From: an uncultured Acidobacteriota bacterium
GTDB taxonomy: Bacteria > Acidobacteriota > Terriglobia > Terriglobales > Acidobacteriaceae
Reading direction: 5' to 3'
NCBI GenBank assembly: GCA_903832295.1
Contig: CAILAZ010000039.1
Span: 1-64,000, forward strand
Length of the DNA stretch: 64,000 nt
The notes below the pieces were generated by a model, which worked only from the letters and a program-made list of their open reading frames with translations, searched no databases and had not been told where the DNA came from. Position numbers and translations under genes: made by a program. Each line of letters starts with the position of its first letter. The stretch's first letter is position 1. This document shows positions 17,636-25,964 of this stretch, one piece after another.

Positions 17636-18853
17636 TTATCCGACCTTTACCACAACAGATTCGGCTTCACCGACTCCGCCGCAAATTCCAACCACGCCAT
17701 AGAACGGACGCGATCCGCCAGCCAGTTTGTAACGGCGGCGAAGTTCATACATGAGGGTCATGACCAGACGCCCGCCGGTCGCACCCGTTGGGTGGCCCAG
17801 CGCAATCGCGCCGCCGTTGACGTTGACCTTCTCGCGAATCTTCTCGGCACGCTGCTGGTCCTTGCCCGCCAGAATATAGGAGGAGAGCAGCGGAACGGCG
17901 GCAAACGCCTCATTGATTTCGATCAGGTCCACATCATCAATTGTCATCTTTACCTTGTTCAACGCCAGGCGAATCGCTTCCGCCGGAATCGATGCGATGC
18001 GGTCAGGATGGCCGGAGGCCATCGCCCATCCCATCAAAGTCGCCAGCGGCTCTTTTCCGCGACGAGTCGCTTCGGTTCTGGTCATCAGGCACAGGGCCGA
18101 TGCGCCCGTGCTCAGGCCAGGTGCGTTGGCAGCGGTCACCGTCGGGCTGTCATACACGGTCGGCAGCTTTGCAATCTTCGCGTATTCAATGTCAGGACGG
18201 GGCGACTCGTCGTCCACCACCGTGATCTTCTTGCCCTTGCCCTGCGGAACTTCGATGGGCATCAGCTCGTCGTCAAATTTTCCTTCTGCTTTCGCCTTGG
18301 CGAAGTACTGCTGGCTGCGAATCGCCCAACGGTCCTGCTGTTCGCGGGTAATACCGAAATCCACGGCTTCTTCTCCAGCCTGCACGGCGCGGGGCTTGCC
18401 GGTCATGGGACAGGCGATCACAAGCTGATCCTTCAGCCGGACATCGCCAAGCCTTGCACCCCAGCGCAGGTCATAGAGGAAGTACGGCACGCGGCTCATG
18501 TTCTCCACGCCACCCGCCAGGGCAACGCCGGTTTCACCCAGGCGAAGACCACGGCAGGCCATGTTGACCGCCACCATGGACGAGCAGCAGGCACGGTCCA
18601 TGGTGTAGGCAACACTGGATGGGGGAATGCCTGCCTCGATCAATACCTGGCGCGCAATCGAACGGTCTCCGCCCGGCAGGTTCACGCCGGTGGCCACTTC
18701 TTCAACGTCTGCCGGTGTGATTCCGGCGCGACGAATCGCCTCGGAGAAAACAATGCCGCCGAGTTTGGGATGCGTAAAGTCCTTGAGAGCACCGGCAAAT
18801 TTACCGAATGGGCTCCGCACTGCGCTGATTACAACTACTTCTTCTTGCATCAT
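17636..18853 (-). CDS. Thiolase (acetyl-CoA acyltransferase family)
   Basis: A 405-aa thiolase that cleaves or condenses beta-ketoacyl-CoA. All three catalytic elements are visible: the nucleophile in [11 protein letters not shown] (Cys90 by alignment), the histidine of [10 protein letters not shown], and the C-terminal cysteine in [18 protein letters not shown] is also present. Length is normal. The N-terminus ([18 protein letters not shown]) is standard and the ATG at 18853 overlaps no upstream gene; the gap to the CoA-transferase is 79 nt. In this operon it most likely performs the last, thiolytic step, releasing acetyl-CoA or a similar unit. Chain-length preference cannot be read from sequence. 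Confidence 0.93.
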   Translation of the reverse strand: MMQEEVVVISAVRSPFGKFAGALKDFTHPKLGGIVFSEAIRRAGITPADVEEVATGVNLPGGDRSIARQVLIEAGIPPSSVAYTMDRACCSSMVAVNMACRGLRLGETGVALAGGVENMSRVPYFLYDLRWGARLGDVRLKDQLVIACPMTGKPRAVQAGEEAVDFGITREQQDRWAIRSQQYFAKAKAEGKFDDELMPIEVPQGKGKKITVVDDESPRPDIEYAKIAKLPTVYDSPTVTAANAPGLSTGASALCLMTRTEATRRGKEPLATLMGWAMASGHPDRIASIPAEAIRLALNKVKMTIDDVDLIEINEAFAAVPLLSSYILAGKDQQRAEKIREKVNVNGGAIALGHPTGATGGRLVMTLMYELRRRYKLAGGSRPFYGVVGICGGVGEAESVVVKVG

Positions 18854-18932
18854 CTCTTGTCTCCAAATCAGAACTCTGAGTTAGGGGCTTGGTCAGCCCT
18901 CATCCTTGTTGTCACGCACCGACTCGCTGGCG

Positions 18933-20153
18933 CTACAGGATTCCGTCGGTCTTCAACTTACCGATCTGTTCCTCACTGTAGCCAAGCCATTCGTTTAACA
19001 CCTCGGCATTATGCTGTCCCAGTGCAGGAGCAGGGCGGGCGAGCGGTTCTCCGGCGCCTGACATCTTTGCCACGGGGCCGATCAGCTTCACACTGCCCAG
19101 AATTGGATCTGGCACGTCGATCAAGAGTTTGCGTGCGGCCACGTGAGGATCGTTGTAGATTTCCTCTGCCGTCTGCACCGGGCCGACAGGCAATCCAGCG
19201 GCCAGCAATTTGTTCACTGCCTCCGCCTTCGTGTATTTACTGAACCAGTTGCGGATCACTTCGCCGAGCCAACCGGTCATGTTCGTGGCCCTCTCCGGAC
19301 CCGATGTTGCTCCCTCGTGCCCAACCAGGTCAGGACGCTCGATTGCCTGGCAGAACTTTGCCCAGTCGCCTTCGGTGGCCACAATGATACCCACATAGCC
19401 ATCCTTGCACGCGAACGGTCCCCACGGTGCCATGTACGGCTCGCGTCCGCGCTGGAGCACATGCTTAGTTAATGAGTATGCAGTGATCGAACGTTCCGCC
19501 AGCGCGATGATCGTGTCATACATCGAGACGTCGATGAACTGCCCCAGCCCCGTCTGCTTGCGTTGGTAGAGTGCCAGCAGAATCGCGTTGGCGGCGTTCA
19601 TGCCGGAAACGATATCGCCCAGGGCCACTCCCAGCCAAGTCGGCGGGCCGTCGGCGCTGCCGCAGGTGTTCATCAGCCCGCCCATCGCCTGCGAAATAAT
19701 GTCGTAGGCCGGACGCTTGCTGTATGGCCCCAGGTAGCCTTCCATGCTCCCAAAGCCGGAGATGCAGGCATAGATCAGGCCTGGGTTCTCTTTGCAAAGA
19801 TCCTTGTATCCAAGCCCCATGCTGTCCAGCACGCCGGGGCGGAAGTTCTCCACCACCACGTCACTCTGCGTCGCGAGTTCGCGGAAGACCTTGCGTCCAC
19901 TCTCGTCCTTCAGGTTCAGCGTGACACTGCGCTTGTTGCGATTGAAGCGAAGAAAATATCCGCTTTGAGTTTCGCCTTTGTCGTTCTTGATCTTCGGCGC
20001 ACCGCCACGGGCTGTATCGCCACCTTCTGGGCGCTCGACCTTGATGACGTCAGCACCTTGGTCGGCCAGCATCATCGTGCAGTACGGTCCAGCCACTTGA
20101 ATTTCAAAGGAAAGTACTTTTATACCTTCCAAAGGCCTGCGAAGCGGATTCAT
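18933..20153 (-). CDS. Class III CoA-transferase (CaiB/BaiF/formyl-CoA transferase family)
   Basis: A 406-aa enzyme that moves CoA between carboxylic acids. It opens RRPLEGIKVLSFEIQVAGPYCTMML across its first 35 residues, with ADQGADVIKVERPEGGD next. The conserved catalytic Asp sits in GVALGDIVSGM near residue 170. VENFRPGVLDSMGLGY and PAYDIISQAMGG are family-typical. ATG 20153 follows TTTGGAGAA; a longer frame to 20246 lacks support. It lies in the catabolic operon, 157 nt after the AMP-forming ligase, so the operon holds more than one means of making CoA esters. Donor and acceptor are unknown. Confidence 0.92.
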   Translation of the reverse strand: MNPLRRPLEGIKVLSFEIQVAGPYCTMMLADQGADVIKVERPEGGDTARGGAPKIKNDKGETQSGYFLRFNRNKRSVTLNLKDESGRKVFRELATQSDVVVENFRPGVLDSMGLGYKDLCKENPGLIYACISGFGSMEGYLGPYSKRPAYDIISQAMGGLMNTCGSADGPPTWLGVALGDIVSGMNAANAILLALYQRKQTGLGQFIDVSMYDTIIALAERSITAYSLTKHVLQRGREPYMAPWGPFACKDGYVGIIVATEGDWAKFCQAIERPDLVGHEGATSGPERATNMTGWLGEVIRNWFSKYTKAEAVNKLLAAGLPVGPVQTAEEIYNDPHVAARKLLIDVPDPILGSVKLIGPVAKMSGAGEPLARPAPALGQHNAEVLNEWLGYSEEQIGKLKTDGIL

Positions 20154-20310
20154 AGTTCGTTCTCCAAATACTCTGAAAAATCTGGCAGAACCAGCAGCAA
20201 CCCGCGAATCTTGCAAGCGATTCGCGAGCCGCGCTGGTCCTGCCATTGCTGATTACTTTTCAAACCTGCACCCAAACTTGCCTCCAGCTTACTTGCATCT
20301 GCTATGAGAC

Positions 20311-21984
20311 TTAAACGGTTGCAGCCTTTGCCTCCAGCGCTTCAGCCTCAACCCTGTTCAGGATGTCGGCACGGAGCGCCTTCTTATCAACTTTGCCAGC
20401 TGCGGTAAGCGGGAAGCTGTCCATGAAGACAAACCTCTCCGGGATCCAGATCTTCGACGCGCCCTTCTGTTCCATGAACGCCCTGATTCCCTTGTCATCC
20501 ACCTTCATGTTCGGAACCAGCCGGATGTAGGCGCAAACTCTCTCGCCCAGAATCCTGTCTGGAATGCCGACCACTGCCGCGTCAAGAATGCCGGGTGCCT
20601 GGCAAATCAAGTCTTCTACCACCGAGGGTGTGATGTTCTCACCACCGCGGATGATCATGTCCTTGATTCTGCCTGTGATCTTCACCCGGCCACCAGGAAG
20701 AAGTCGCGCCTGGTCGCCTGTTCTGAAGAAACCGTCTTCCGTGAACTGTCTCGCGTTCACTTCAGGGCTCTTTACATATCCCGGGAAGATACATGCCCCG
20801 CGAATGCAAAGCTCGCCATCCACTCCCGCTGCAACTTCCACGCCGGATTCTGGATTGACGATCTTGACTTCATCCCAAGGACAACACGGCATGCCAACGC
20901 TCTCGCAGATTGTGTCGATTTCATCGTTCAGTTTGCTGCGGCACAGAAGGCCTTCCACCATGCCAAACTCGTTGATGTAGGTGGCGCGTGGAATCTTCTG
21001 CTTCACCTGCCGGATCAGTTCCGGAAGGCTCGGCTCACCGCCCGCCATTACCTTGGTCAACGACGAAATATCGAAGTTCGATACCTCCGACGCCTCGATG
21101 ATCTTCCGCCACAGACTCGGGACGGCAGGCATATACGTCGCCTTGACCTCCTGAATGCGGCGGGCAATATCTTCGGGACGCGTGGAATCCAGCAGCACCA
21201 GCGTGTAGTTAAAGACGAACGTGCCTACAACGTTCAGCAGTGCAAGATTGTGCCCAACCGGAACAACGATCAAACAGACATCCTTGGTCGTCATCTCCCA
21301 GTCGCGCTGGTGCGTCTCCACATTGCACAGATATTGCCCGTGCGTGCGCGGTGCACCCTTCGGCAACCCGGTGGTTCCACCCGACGGAGCCACGTGGCAC
21401 ACATCGGTTGTGACTGGACGTCTGCGCTCAAGCTCTTCCAAATCCTGCGCAGAAAGAGGCGTGCTCATCAGATCCTCAAGCCTGTCTGTGAATCCCGGGG
21501 TCTTCCCGTCTGCCCTCACCGAAATAATGTTCTTCAGTGTCGGACACATCGACACAACTTCTTGCAGCAGCGGAGACAGATCATCTTTGCGGTAGGTCGC
21601 CGGTCCGATATATGCCACTGCTTCGTGCACGTTGCCCAGATGTGCAACTTCAAGCTTCTTGTGTCCGATGTTCAGGAGCACCATCACGCCGCCAACCTTG
21701 TAAATAGCAAGCAGCGCATATACAAACTCCGCCCAGTTGGGCAACTGCAGGAGCACGCAGTCACCCTTCTTGACGCCGATCCGCAACAGGCCCGCGGCAA
21801 GGTTATCAACCTTGCCGCGAAGTTCCCGGTACGTCATTGTTGTCTGGTCATCTATGAGGACGATTTTGTTGGGAAAGTATTCGCTCGACCTGTCAAAAAC
21901 AGCAGAAATATTTGTGGATGGCCACCAGCCCATCCGAACGTACTTATCAACCAGCTCTGGTTTGAACGTAGGAAATTCGATCAT
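20311..21984 (-). CDS. AMP-forming acyl/aryl-CoA ligase (ANL superfamily)
   Basis: A 557-aa adenylate-forming ligase, nearest by eye to the EntE/AliA group that activates aryl or cyclohexane carboxylic acids. Motifs: SGGTTGLPKGAPRTH near residue 190 (ATP P-loop), EFGMVEG, GELCIRG, FFRTGDQARL, ITGRIKDMIIRGGENI, and the catalytic lysine near the end in LTAAGKVDKKAL. The N-terminal RMGWWPSTN is like the EntE-type start. ATG 21984 is preferred over the frame start at 22026 because the N-terminus then matches relatives; the Shine-Dalgarno (AAGG) is modest. It probably activates the imported acid in the catabolic operon. The substrate is inferred, not shown. Confidence 0.9.
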   Translation of the reverse strand: MIEFPTFKPELVDKYVRMGWWPSTNISAVFDRSSEYFPNKIVLIDDQTTMTYRELRGKVDNLAAGLLRIGVKKGDCVLLQLPNWAEFVYALLAIYKVGGVMVLLNIGHKKLEVAHLGNVHEAVAYIGPATYRKDDLSPLLQEVVSMCPTLKNIISVRADGKTPGFTDRLEDLMSTPLSAQDLEELERRRPVTTDVCHVAPSGGTTGLPKGAPRTHGQYLCNVETHQRDWEMTTKDVCLIVVPVGHNLALLNVVGTFVFNYTLVLLDSTRPEDIARRIQEVKATYMPAVPSLWRKIIEASEVSNFDISSLTKVMAGGEPSLPELIRQVKQKIPRATYINEFGMVEGLLCRSKLNDEIDTICESVGMPCCPWDEVKIVNPESGVEVAAGVDGELCIRGACIFPGYVKSPEVNARQFTEDGFFRTGDQARLLPGGRVKITGRIKDMIIRGGENITPSVVEDLICQAPGILDAAVVGIPDRILGERVCAYIRLVPNMKVDDKGIRAFMEQKGASKIWIPERFVFMDSFPLTAAGKVDKKALRADILNRVEAEALEAKAATV

Positions 21985-22043
21985 GGCACCTTGTCCCGTA
22001 ATACGAGCTTTAGTCACGCGACCCAAATGCAGCCGATGTTTCG

Positions 22044-23228
22044 TTAAAGGAGCTTCTTGTCAATTGCCCCTGGACGTGCCTGTGCCGGTCCGAAATTCTC
22101 TGGGCAGGAGAGCAGCCCTTCCGGCCAGCGAACGCAGTTCACCTTTTCATACCGGGCGTCCGCGTCGAAGCACCAGTTGCATGCTGCGCAGCGCACAATG
22201 TCCTTCGTCCGGTCTTCCTTGGCCTTCACGCACCAGTCCGGGTCCGCCAGCAGGGCGCGGCACAGCCCAATCACGTCAGCCTTACCCTGCGCAAGAATCT
22301 TCTCAGCGTGTGCAGGCTCCCGGATCTTTCCGGCAATGATGATCGGAGTCTCGTAGCCGGCCTCGCGGACCGCCTCACGAATGCCTTCTGACAGAAACAC
22401 GTGTGTTCCATCCGGCCACCAGAAGCCAGGGCTCATGCGATGACCGCTATAACCGGACATCGGATCGGGCGGATGACCTTCTGCTGGGGTAACGGCATCT
22501 TCAAAGCTGCTTCCCGCCGATACGCTCACATAGTCTGCGCCGAGTTGGGCAAACTTGATCGCAATCTTCGAGCTCTGGACAAGCGTGTTCCCGTTCAGAT
22601 GGAAGTCTTCGCCGTTGATCCGCACTCCCAGTGGAAAGTTCTCGCCAACCTCTTTCCGGCAGGCTTCAAACACTTCCACTGGCAGCCGCATCCTGTTGGT
22701 CAGGTTGCCGCCATACTGATCAGTGCGCTTGTTGGCCCTGGACAGGAAGGACGCCAGGCAATATGCGTGGGCACAGTGAATTTCAATGAAGTCGAACCCA
22801 GCCTCAACGGCGCGTCTGGCCGCAGCTGCATGGTTGGCTACAATCTGCGGAATCTCTTCCGGCTTGAAGTCCTCAACCCGCTGCCGCCATCCCGAGCGCG
22901 ACAGTTTCAGGAACTGCATGATCTGCAATCCGATTTTTGTTTCTGGGCTTGCCGCCCGGATCGCATTGACCATGGCCTTGAGGCCGGGAACATATTCATC
23001 GCTCGACAGGCGAATGTTGTACGGACTCTTCGACGGAATTACCACCGCTGCTTCGACCACTAGCGCGCCGACGCCGCCCTTTGCTTCGCGGATGTAGCGT
23101 TCGGTAAGAGCTTCGGTTACATTGCCATCTTCCGTGGCTAATCCAGAAGCCATCGAAGTGCGCTGCACCCGGTTTGAAAACTTCACTCCACGCATCGTAA
23201 TCGGTGAAAACAGATGTTCGAACTTCAT
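22044..23228 (-). CDS. Old Yellow Enzyme-type NAD(P)H:flavin oxidoreductase with Fe-S site
   Basis: A 394-aa FMN TIM-barrel reductase of the 2,4-dienoyl-CoA reductase/BaiCD/trimethylamine dehydrogenase branch. The N-terminus is typical (LFSPITMRGVKFSNRV). FIEIHCAHAYCLASFLSR, RTDQYGGNLTNRMR and DVIGLCRALLADP mark the barrel. Cys347, Cys350, Cys353 and Cys365 (CxxCxxCx11C) would bind a 4Fe-4S cluster. The C-terminal FAD/NADPH module of dienoyl-CoA reductase is absent: the protein ends about 30 residues after the last of these cysteines, so an external electron donor is implied. Naphthoyl-CoA reductases belong to the same superfamily. ATG 23228 follows GCGAGGAG. The gap to the MFS gene is 34 nt. 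Confidence 0.9.
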   Translation of the reverse strand: MKFEHLFSPITMRGVKFSNRVQRTSMASGLATEDGNVTEALTERYIREAKGGVGALVVEAAVVIPSKSPYNIRLSSDEYVPGLKAMVNAIRAASPETKIGLQIMQFLKLSRSGWRQRVEDFKPEEIPQIVANHAAAARRAVEAGFDFIEIHCAHAYCLASFLSRANKRTDQYGGNLTNRMRLPVEVFEACRKEVGENFPLGVRINGEDFHLNGNTLVQSSKIAIKFAQLGADYVSVSAGSSFEDAVTPAEGHPPDPMSGYSGHRMSPGFWWPDGTHVFLSEGIREAVREAGYETPIIIAGKIREPAHAEKILAQGKADVIGLCRALLADPDWCVKAKEDRTKDIVRCAACNWCFDADARYEKVNCVRWPEGLLSCPENFGPAQARPGAIDKKLL

Positions 23229-23262
23229 TCTTTTACTCCTCGCTATTGCAACACTCTGAGTT

Positions 23263-24693
23263 CTACTTCCTGGCAGCGGCAGCAGCAGCTCTCCATTCGC
23301 TGAAGGCAATCTGCGCCCGTCCGGTCATGCTCGCTCCAAGGATGGCTGCCGCGGCAATTAACATCGGAATCGCAAACGTCAGATACACCTTGGACAGCGG
23401 CCATTTCCAGGCCAGCAGCAAGCCGCCAATCATCGCAGCAACAACCGATCCGCAACGACCCACGCCCAGTCCCCAGCTCACACCCGTGGAGCGGTTCATC
23501 GTCGGGTAGAAGGCCGCGGTCAGTGCGTTCAATCCAACCTGGCTTCCGCTTGTGCCCATGCCCGCAATCAGAATGCAGACAACGGTGAGCCAAAGCGTGG
23601 AGGTCACATGGCCAATCAGGAAGATCGCGCAACCGCCCATGATCATCGTTGAGATCAGGACCTTATACGGATTGAACTTGTCCATCAGCAGCCCGATCGA
23701 GATGCCGCCCAGGGTGCCGCCCAGCAGATAGACCGACGCAATCACGGACGCTTTGGTAAGCGACATGCCAATGGCGTGGACAATCGTTGGCAGCCACAAC
23801 GTGAAGAAATAGACCACCATAATGTTGATGAAGAACGCGACCCACAGGCACATGGTTCCGCTGGCAAGCCCCTTTGCAAAGAGACCTTTCACCGGGAAAC
23901 CCGTCAGCTTCTGCTCGGCAAGCACGAACTTCGCATTCGTGATGTCCTCGCCCGGAGCAATCTTCTGCAAGTTGCGCGCAATCTTCTCCTGGCTCTTGCC
24001 ATTCACTACCAGGTAGCGAATCGACTCCGGCAGGAGGAAGTACAGAAGAACCGTAATCAGGATCGGTGCGCAGCCGCCCAGAACAAAGACAGAGCGCCAG
24101 CCCCAGATTCCCACCATTCTCGCCGCAAGGATGCCGCCGCCCGCGCCGCCAACCGTGAAGCCGCAGAACATCAGCGTAGTCAGGAACGAACGCTTGCGTT
24201 GCGGGCAGAATTCAGAGGTGATCGTGACCAGGTTCGGCATCGCTCCGCCCAGGCCCATTCCGGTGAAGAACAGAACTCCCATCATCTGGTGAACGTTCTG
24301 CGTAAACGCCGTTGCCAAGCTGAACAGGCCAAATGCAAACACCGACGTCATAATGATGACCTTGCGCCCAAACTTGTCTGCCATTGGGCCAAAGATGAAG
24401 GAACCGATCATCAGGCCGACCAGGATGGTCGAAAAGATCGGCGCCATTGCGCTCGGTGCAAGTTTCCAGTCCGCCCTGATTGCGGGCGCGATGAACCCCA
24501 GCGACTGTGCGCTGTAGCCATCAAGGCAGATCGTCAGGAAGCAGACAGCCACAATCAGCATCTGCGTGCCTGAAATATTGTGCGAATTGATGAAATCCTG
24601 AACGTTGATGATCCGTTGGGTGCCGCTCTGTTTGTCCTGAGCCGATGTCGCGCCGCTCGGCGCCACTGCTGTTGCAGAGATCTCGTTGCTCAT
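23263..24693 (-). CDS. MFS transporter, aromatic acid:H+ symporter (AAHS) type
   Basis: A 476-aa, twelve-helix inner-membrane transporter, first gene of the catabolic operon. It resembles the PcaK/BenK branch of the major facilitator superfamily: LTICLDGYSAQSLGFIAPAI in helix 1, with the conserved Asp, then GPMADKFGRKVII in the loop between helices 2 and 3, and LPESIRYLV before the central loop. The N-terminal 45 residues are polar and cytoplasmic. ATG 24693 follows AGGTGAA. It is divergent from the LysR gene across 235 nt, so both promoters are there. The cargo is probably an aromatic or similar organic acid; this is inferred from family and neighbours. Confidence 0.92.
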   Translation of the reverse strand: MSNEISATAVAPSGATSAQDKQSGTQRIINVQDFINSHNISGTQMLIVAVCFLTICLDGYSAQSLGFIAPAIRADWKLAPSAMAPIFSTILVGLMIGSFIFGPMADKFGRKVIIMTSVFAFGLFSLATAFTQNVHQMMGVLFFTGMGLGGAMPNLVTITSEFCPQRKRSFLTTLMFCGFTVGGAGGGILAARMVGIWGWRSVFVLGGCAPILITVLLYFLLPESIRYLVVNGKSQEKIARNLQKIAPGEDITNAKFVLAEQKLTGFPVKGLFAKGLASGTMCLWVAFFINIMVVYFFTLWLPTIVHAIGMSLTKASVIASVYLLGGTLGGISIGLLMDKFNPYKVLISTMIMGGCAIFLIGHVTSTLWLTVVCILIAGMGTSGSQVGLNALTAAFYPTMNRSTGVSWGLGVGRCGSVVAAMIGGLLLAWKWPLSKVYLTFAIPMLIAAAAILGASMTGRAQIAFSEWRAAAAAARK

Positions 24694-24893
24694 TGCGTTT
24701 CACCTGAAATATTTAGCGTTTATTGCGCTTCTTATCAGAGCCACTACCTTTGTGTCCCCTGGCTCCCAGGCTCGCGAGGCATGCCGGTATCCTCCGCAAA
24801 CCATCAGCCAGTCGCTGTACAGCAAGTCCCTGCCAGTACGCATTGGGGGAAATCCCGCGCCATCCCAGCTGCTGCTCAAGGCTTTGTTTAAGT

Positions 24894-24904
24894 CGAGGTA
24901 TAAT
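24894..24904 (+). promoter_or_regulatory. Putative LysR-gene -10 element
   Basis: TATAAT at 24899-24904, 24 nt before the LysR ATG. No good -35 at 16-18 bp. It sits between CGAG and CTCG half-sites (CGAG-N9-CTCG), which could be part of an autoregulatory LysR site. Confidence 0.4.
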
Positions 24905-24925
24905 GTCTCGCGCCCCGGATTAAGA

Positions 24926-24956
24926 CAAATGAATACCTTGCATCCAATCAATGAAT
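24926..24956 (+). repeat. 31-bp inverted repeat, copy B (start of the LysR gene)
   Basis: Spans the LysR start codon and its first nine codons. It matches the minus strand of 10766-10796 in 29 of 31 positions. The two copies bracket the porin and the whole catabolic operon. Confidence 0.8.
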
Positions 24957-25873
24957 CGCATGCATTATCCCAAGTAAACCTGAATTTATTGGTGGTTCTA
25001 GAGGCGCTTCTCGCCGAACGCCACGTCGGTCGCGCTGCAACCCGCCTCCGCTTGACACAGTCTGCCGTCAGCCATGCCTTGAAGCATCTGCGCGAAGTTT
25101 TCAACGATCCGTTATTTATTCGCACCACCGTGGGGGTGCTGCCTACTCCGCGAGCTTTGGCCCTGGTGGATCCCCTCTCCGAGGCACTCCAGAGCGTGCG
25201 CCGGATACTCCATCCCGACTCACCCTTTGACCCGCGGGTCGCAACCGACTGCATCGTCCTCGGAACTACCGACTACTCCAGCCTTGAACTCATACCTGCG
25301 CTGATTCCATTTCTGCAGCAGAACGCGCCCAATATTCACGTGGTCATGCGAAACCTCTGTCTTGACAACATCGTCTCGGATCTGGATGAACGGGAATACG
25401 ACATCGCCGTCGCGCCCATCAGTGAGCGGCTTCCTAAGCGCCTGGCAACCGTTGCCCTCTTCCAGGACCACATCACCCTGGCCGCAAGGATTGATCACCC
25501 ATTGCTTCGCGACGGCCTTACGCTGGAAGGGTTTGCCCAGTTGCGTCACCTTCTCGTGGTTTCCAGCAGGAGTGAAAACACAGCCGCGCACACGACCCTG
25601 AAGCCTTACGGCCTCGATGAAAGCAATGTCGGGATGGTCATTCCCCACTTCGGCGCCGCTGGGTTCATCGTCGCGCACAGCGATCTCGTCATGCTGGTGC
25701 CATCCCTGCTCGCCAAGCGCTATGAACGCATCGCCGGATTCACCACCCACGAATTGCCGATCCCCAACCGGCCTTCCTTTGAAATGGGACTGGTGTTCAG
25801 CCGTGAGCGCGCTGGAATTGAGCCGGCCCTGGCCTGGTTTATTTCCGCCATCAAGCAGCTGTCGGTCGCTTAA
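24929..25873 (+). CDS. LysR-family transcriptional regulator of the catabolic operon
   Basis: A 314-aa regulator. The N-terminal winged HTH is clear: LNLLVVLEALLAERHVGRAA then LRLTQSAVSHALKHLR at about residues 18-58, then FIRTTVGVLPTPRAL. The C-terminal two-lobe ligand domain (about 95-310) resembles the NodD/NahR/LinR group. The ATG at 24929 matches the normal LysR N-terminal length; the frame is open to 24686 but that would read through the divergent promoter region. It is divergent from the MFS gene and so is the likely activator of the operon, with an aromatic or CoA-related inducer; the inducer is unknown. The start region is duplicated as a relic at 10766-10796. Confidence 0.9.
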   Translation: MNTLHPINESHALSQVNLNLLVVLEALLAERHVGRAATRLRLTQSAVSHALKHLREVFNDPLFIRTTVGVLPTPRALALVDPLSEALQSVRRILHPDSPFDPRVATDCIVLGTTDYSSLELIPALIPFLQQNAPNIHVVMRNLCLDNIVSDLDEREYDIAVAPISERLPKRLATVALFQDHITLAARIDHPLLRDGLTLEGFAQLRHLLVVSSRSENTAAHTTLKPYGLDESNVGMVIPHFGAAGFIVAHSDLVMLVPSLLAKRYERIAGFTTHELPIPNRPSFEMGLVFSRERAGIEPALAWFISAIKQLSVA

Positions 25874-25929
25874 GGCTGTTGGGGCTGCGACCCCTCCGGT
25901 GCTTCCTTCGCTTGTATCGCCCGCCACAG

Positions 25930-25946
25930 GTGCCGCCCCGCGGCAC
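25930..25946. promoter_or_regulatory. Inverted repeat in the crp/fnr-like promoter
   Basis: GTGCCGC and GCGGCAC flank CCC, a perfect 7-bp inverted repeat that ends 5 bp before the TATAAT at 25952. It covers the region where a -35 box would be and could be an operator or a terminator for the LysR gene (no T-run follows). Confidence 0.5.
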
Positions 25947-25951
25947 ACTGC

Positions 25952-25957
25952 TATAAT
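25952..25957 (+). promoter_or_regulatory. -10 hexamer, leaderless start of crp/fnr-like gene
   Basis: TATAAT, with 7 nt between it and the GTG at 25965. Transcription would begin at or next to the start codon. No Shine-Dalgarno is present. Confidence 0.65.
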
Positions 25958-25964
25958 TTGTCGC

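Noticed and set aside
24694-24928. A defined LysR T-N11-A operator between the MFS and LysR genes
   Set aside because: Several imperfect candidates (for example around 24893-24909), none clearly better than chance.
3005-25900. A tRNA-integrated genomic island
   Set aside because: No integrase, no repeat of the tRNA 3' end was seen; only composition and start-type differences, kept as a weak inference.
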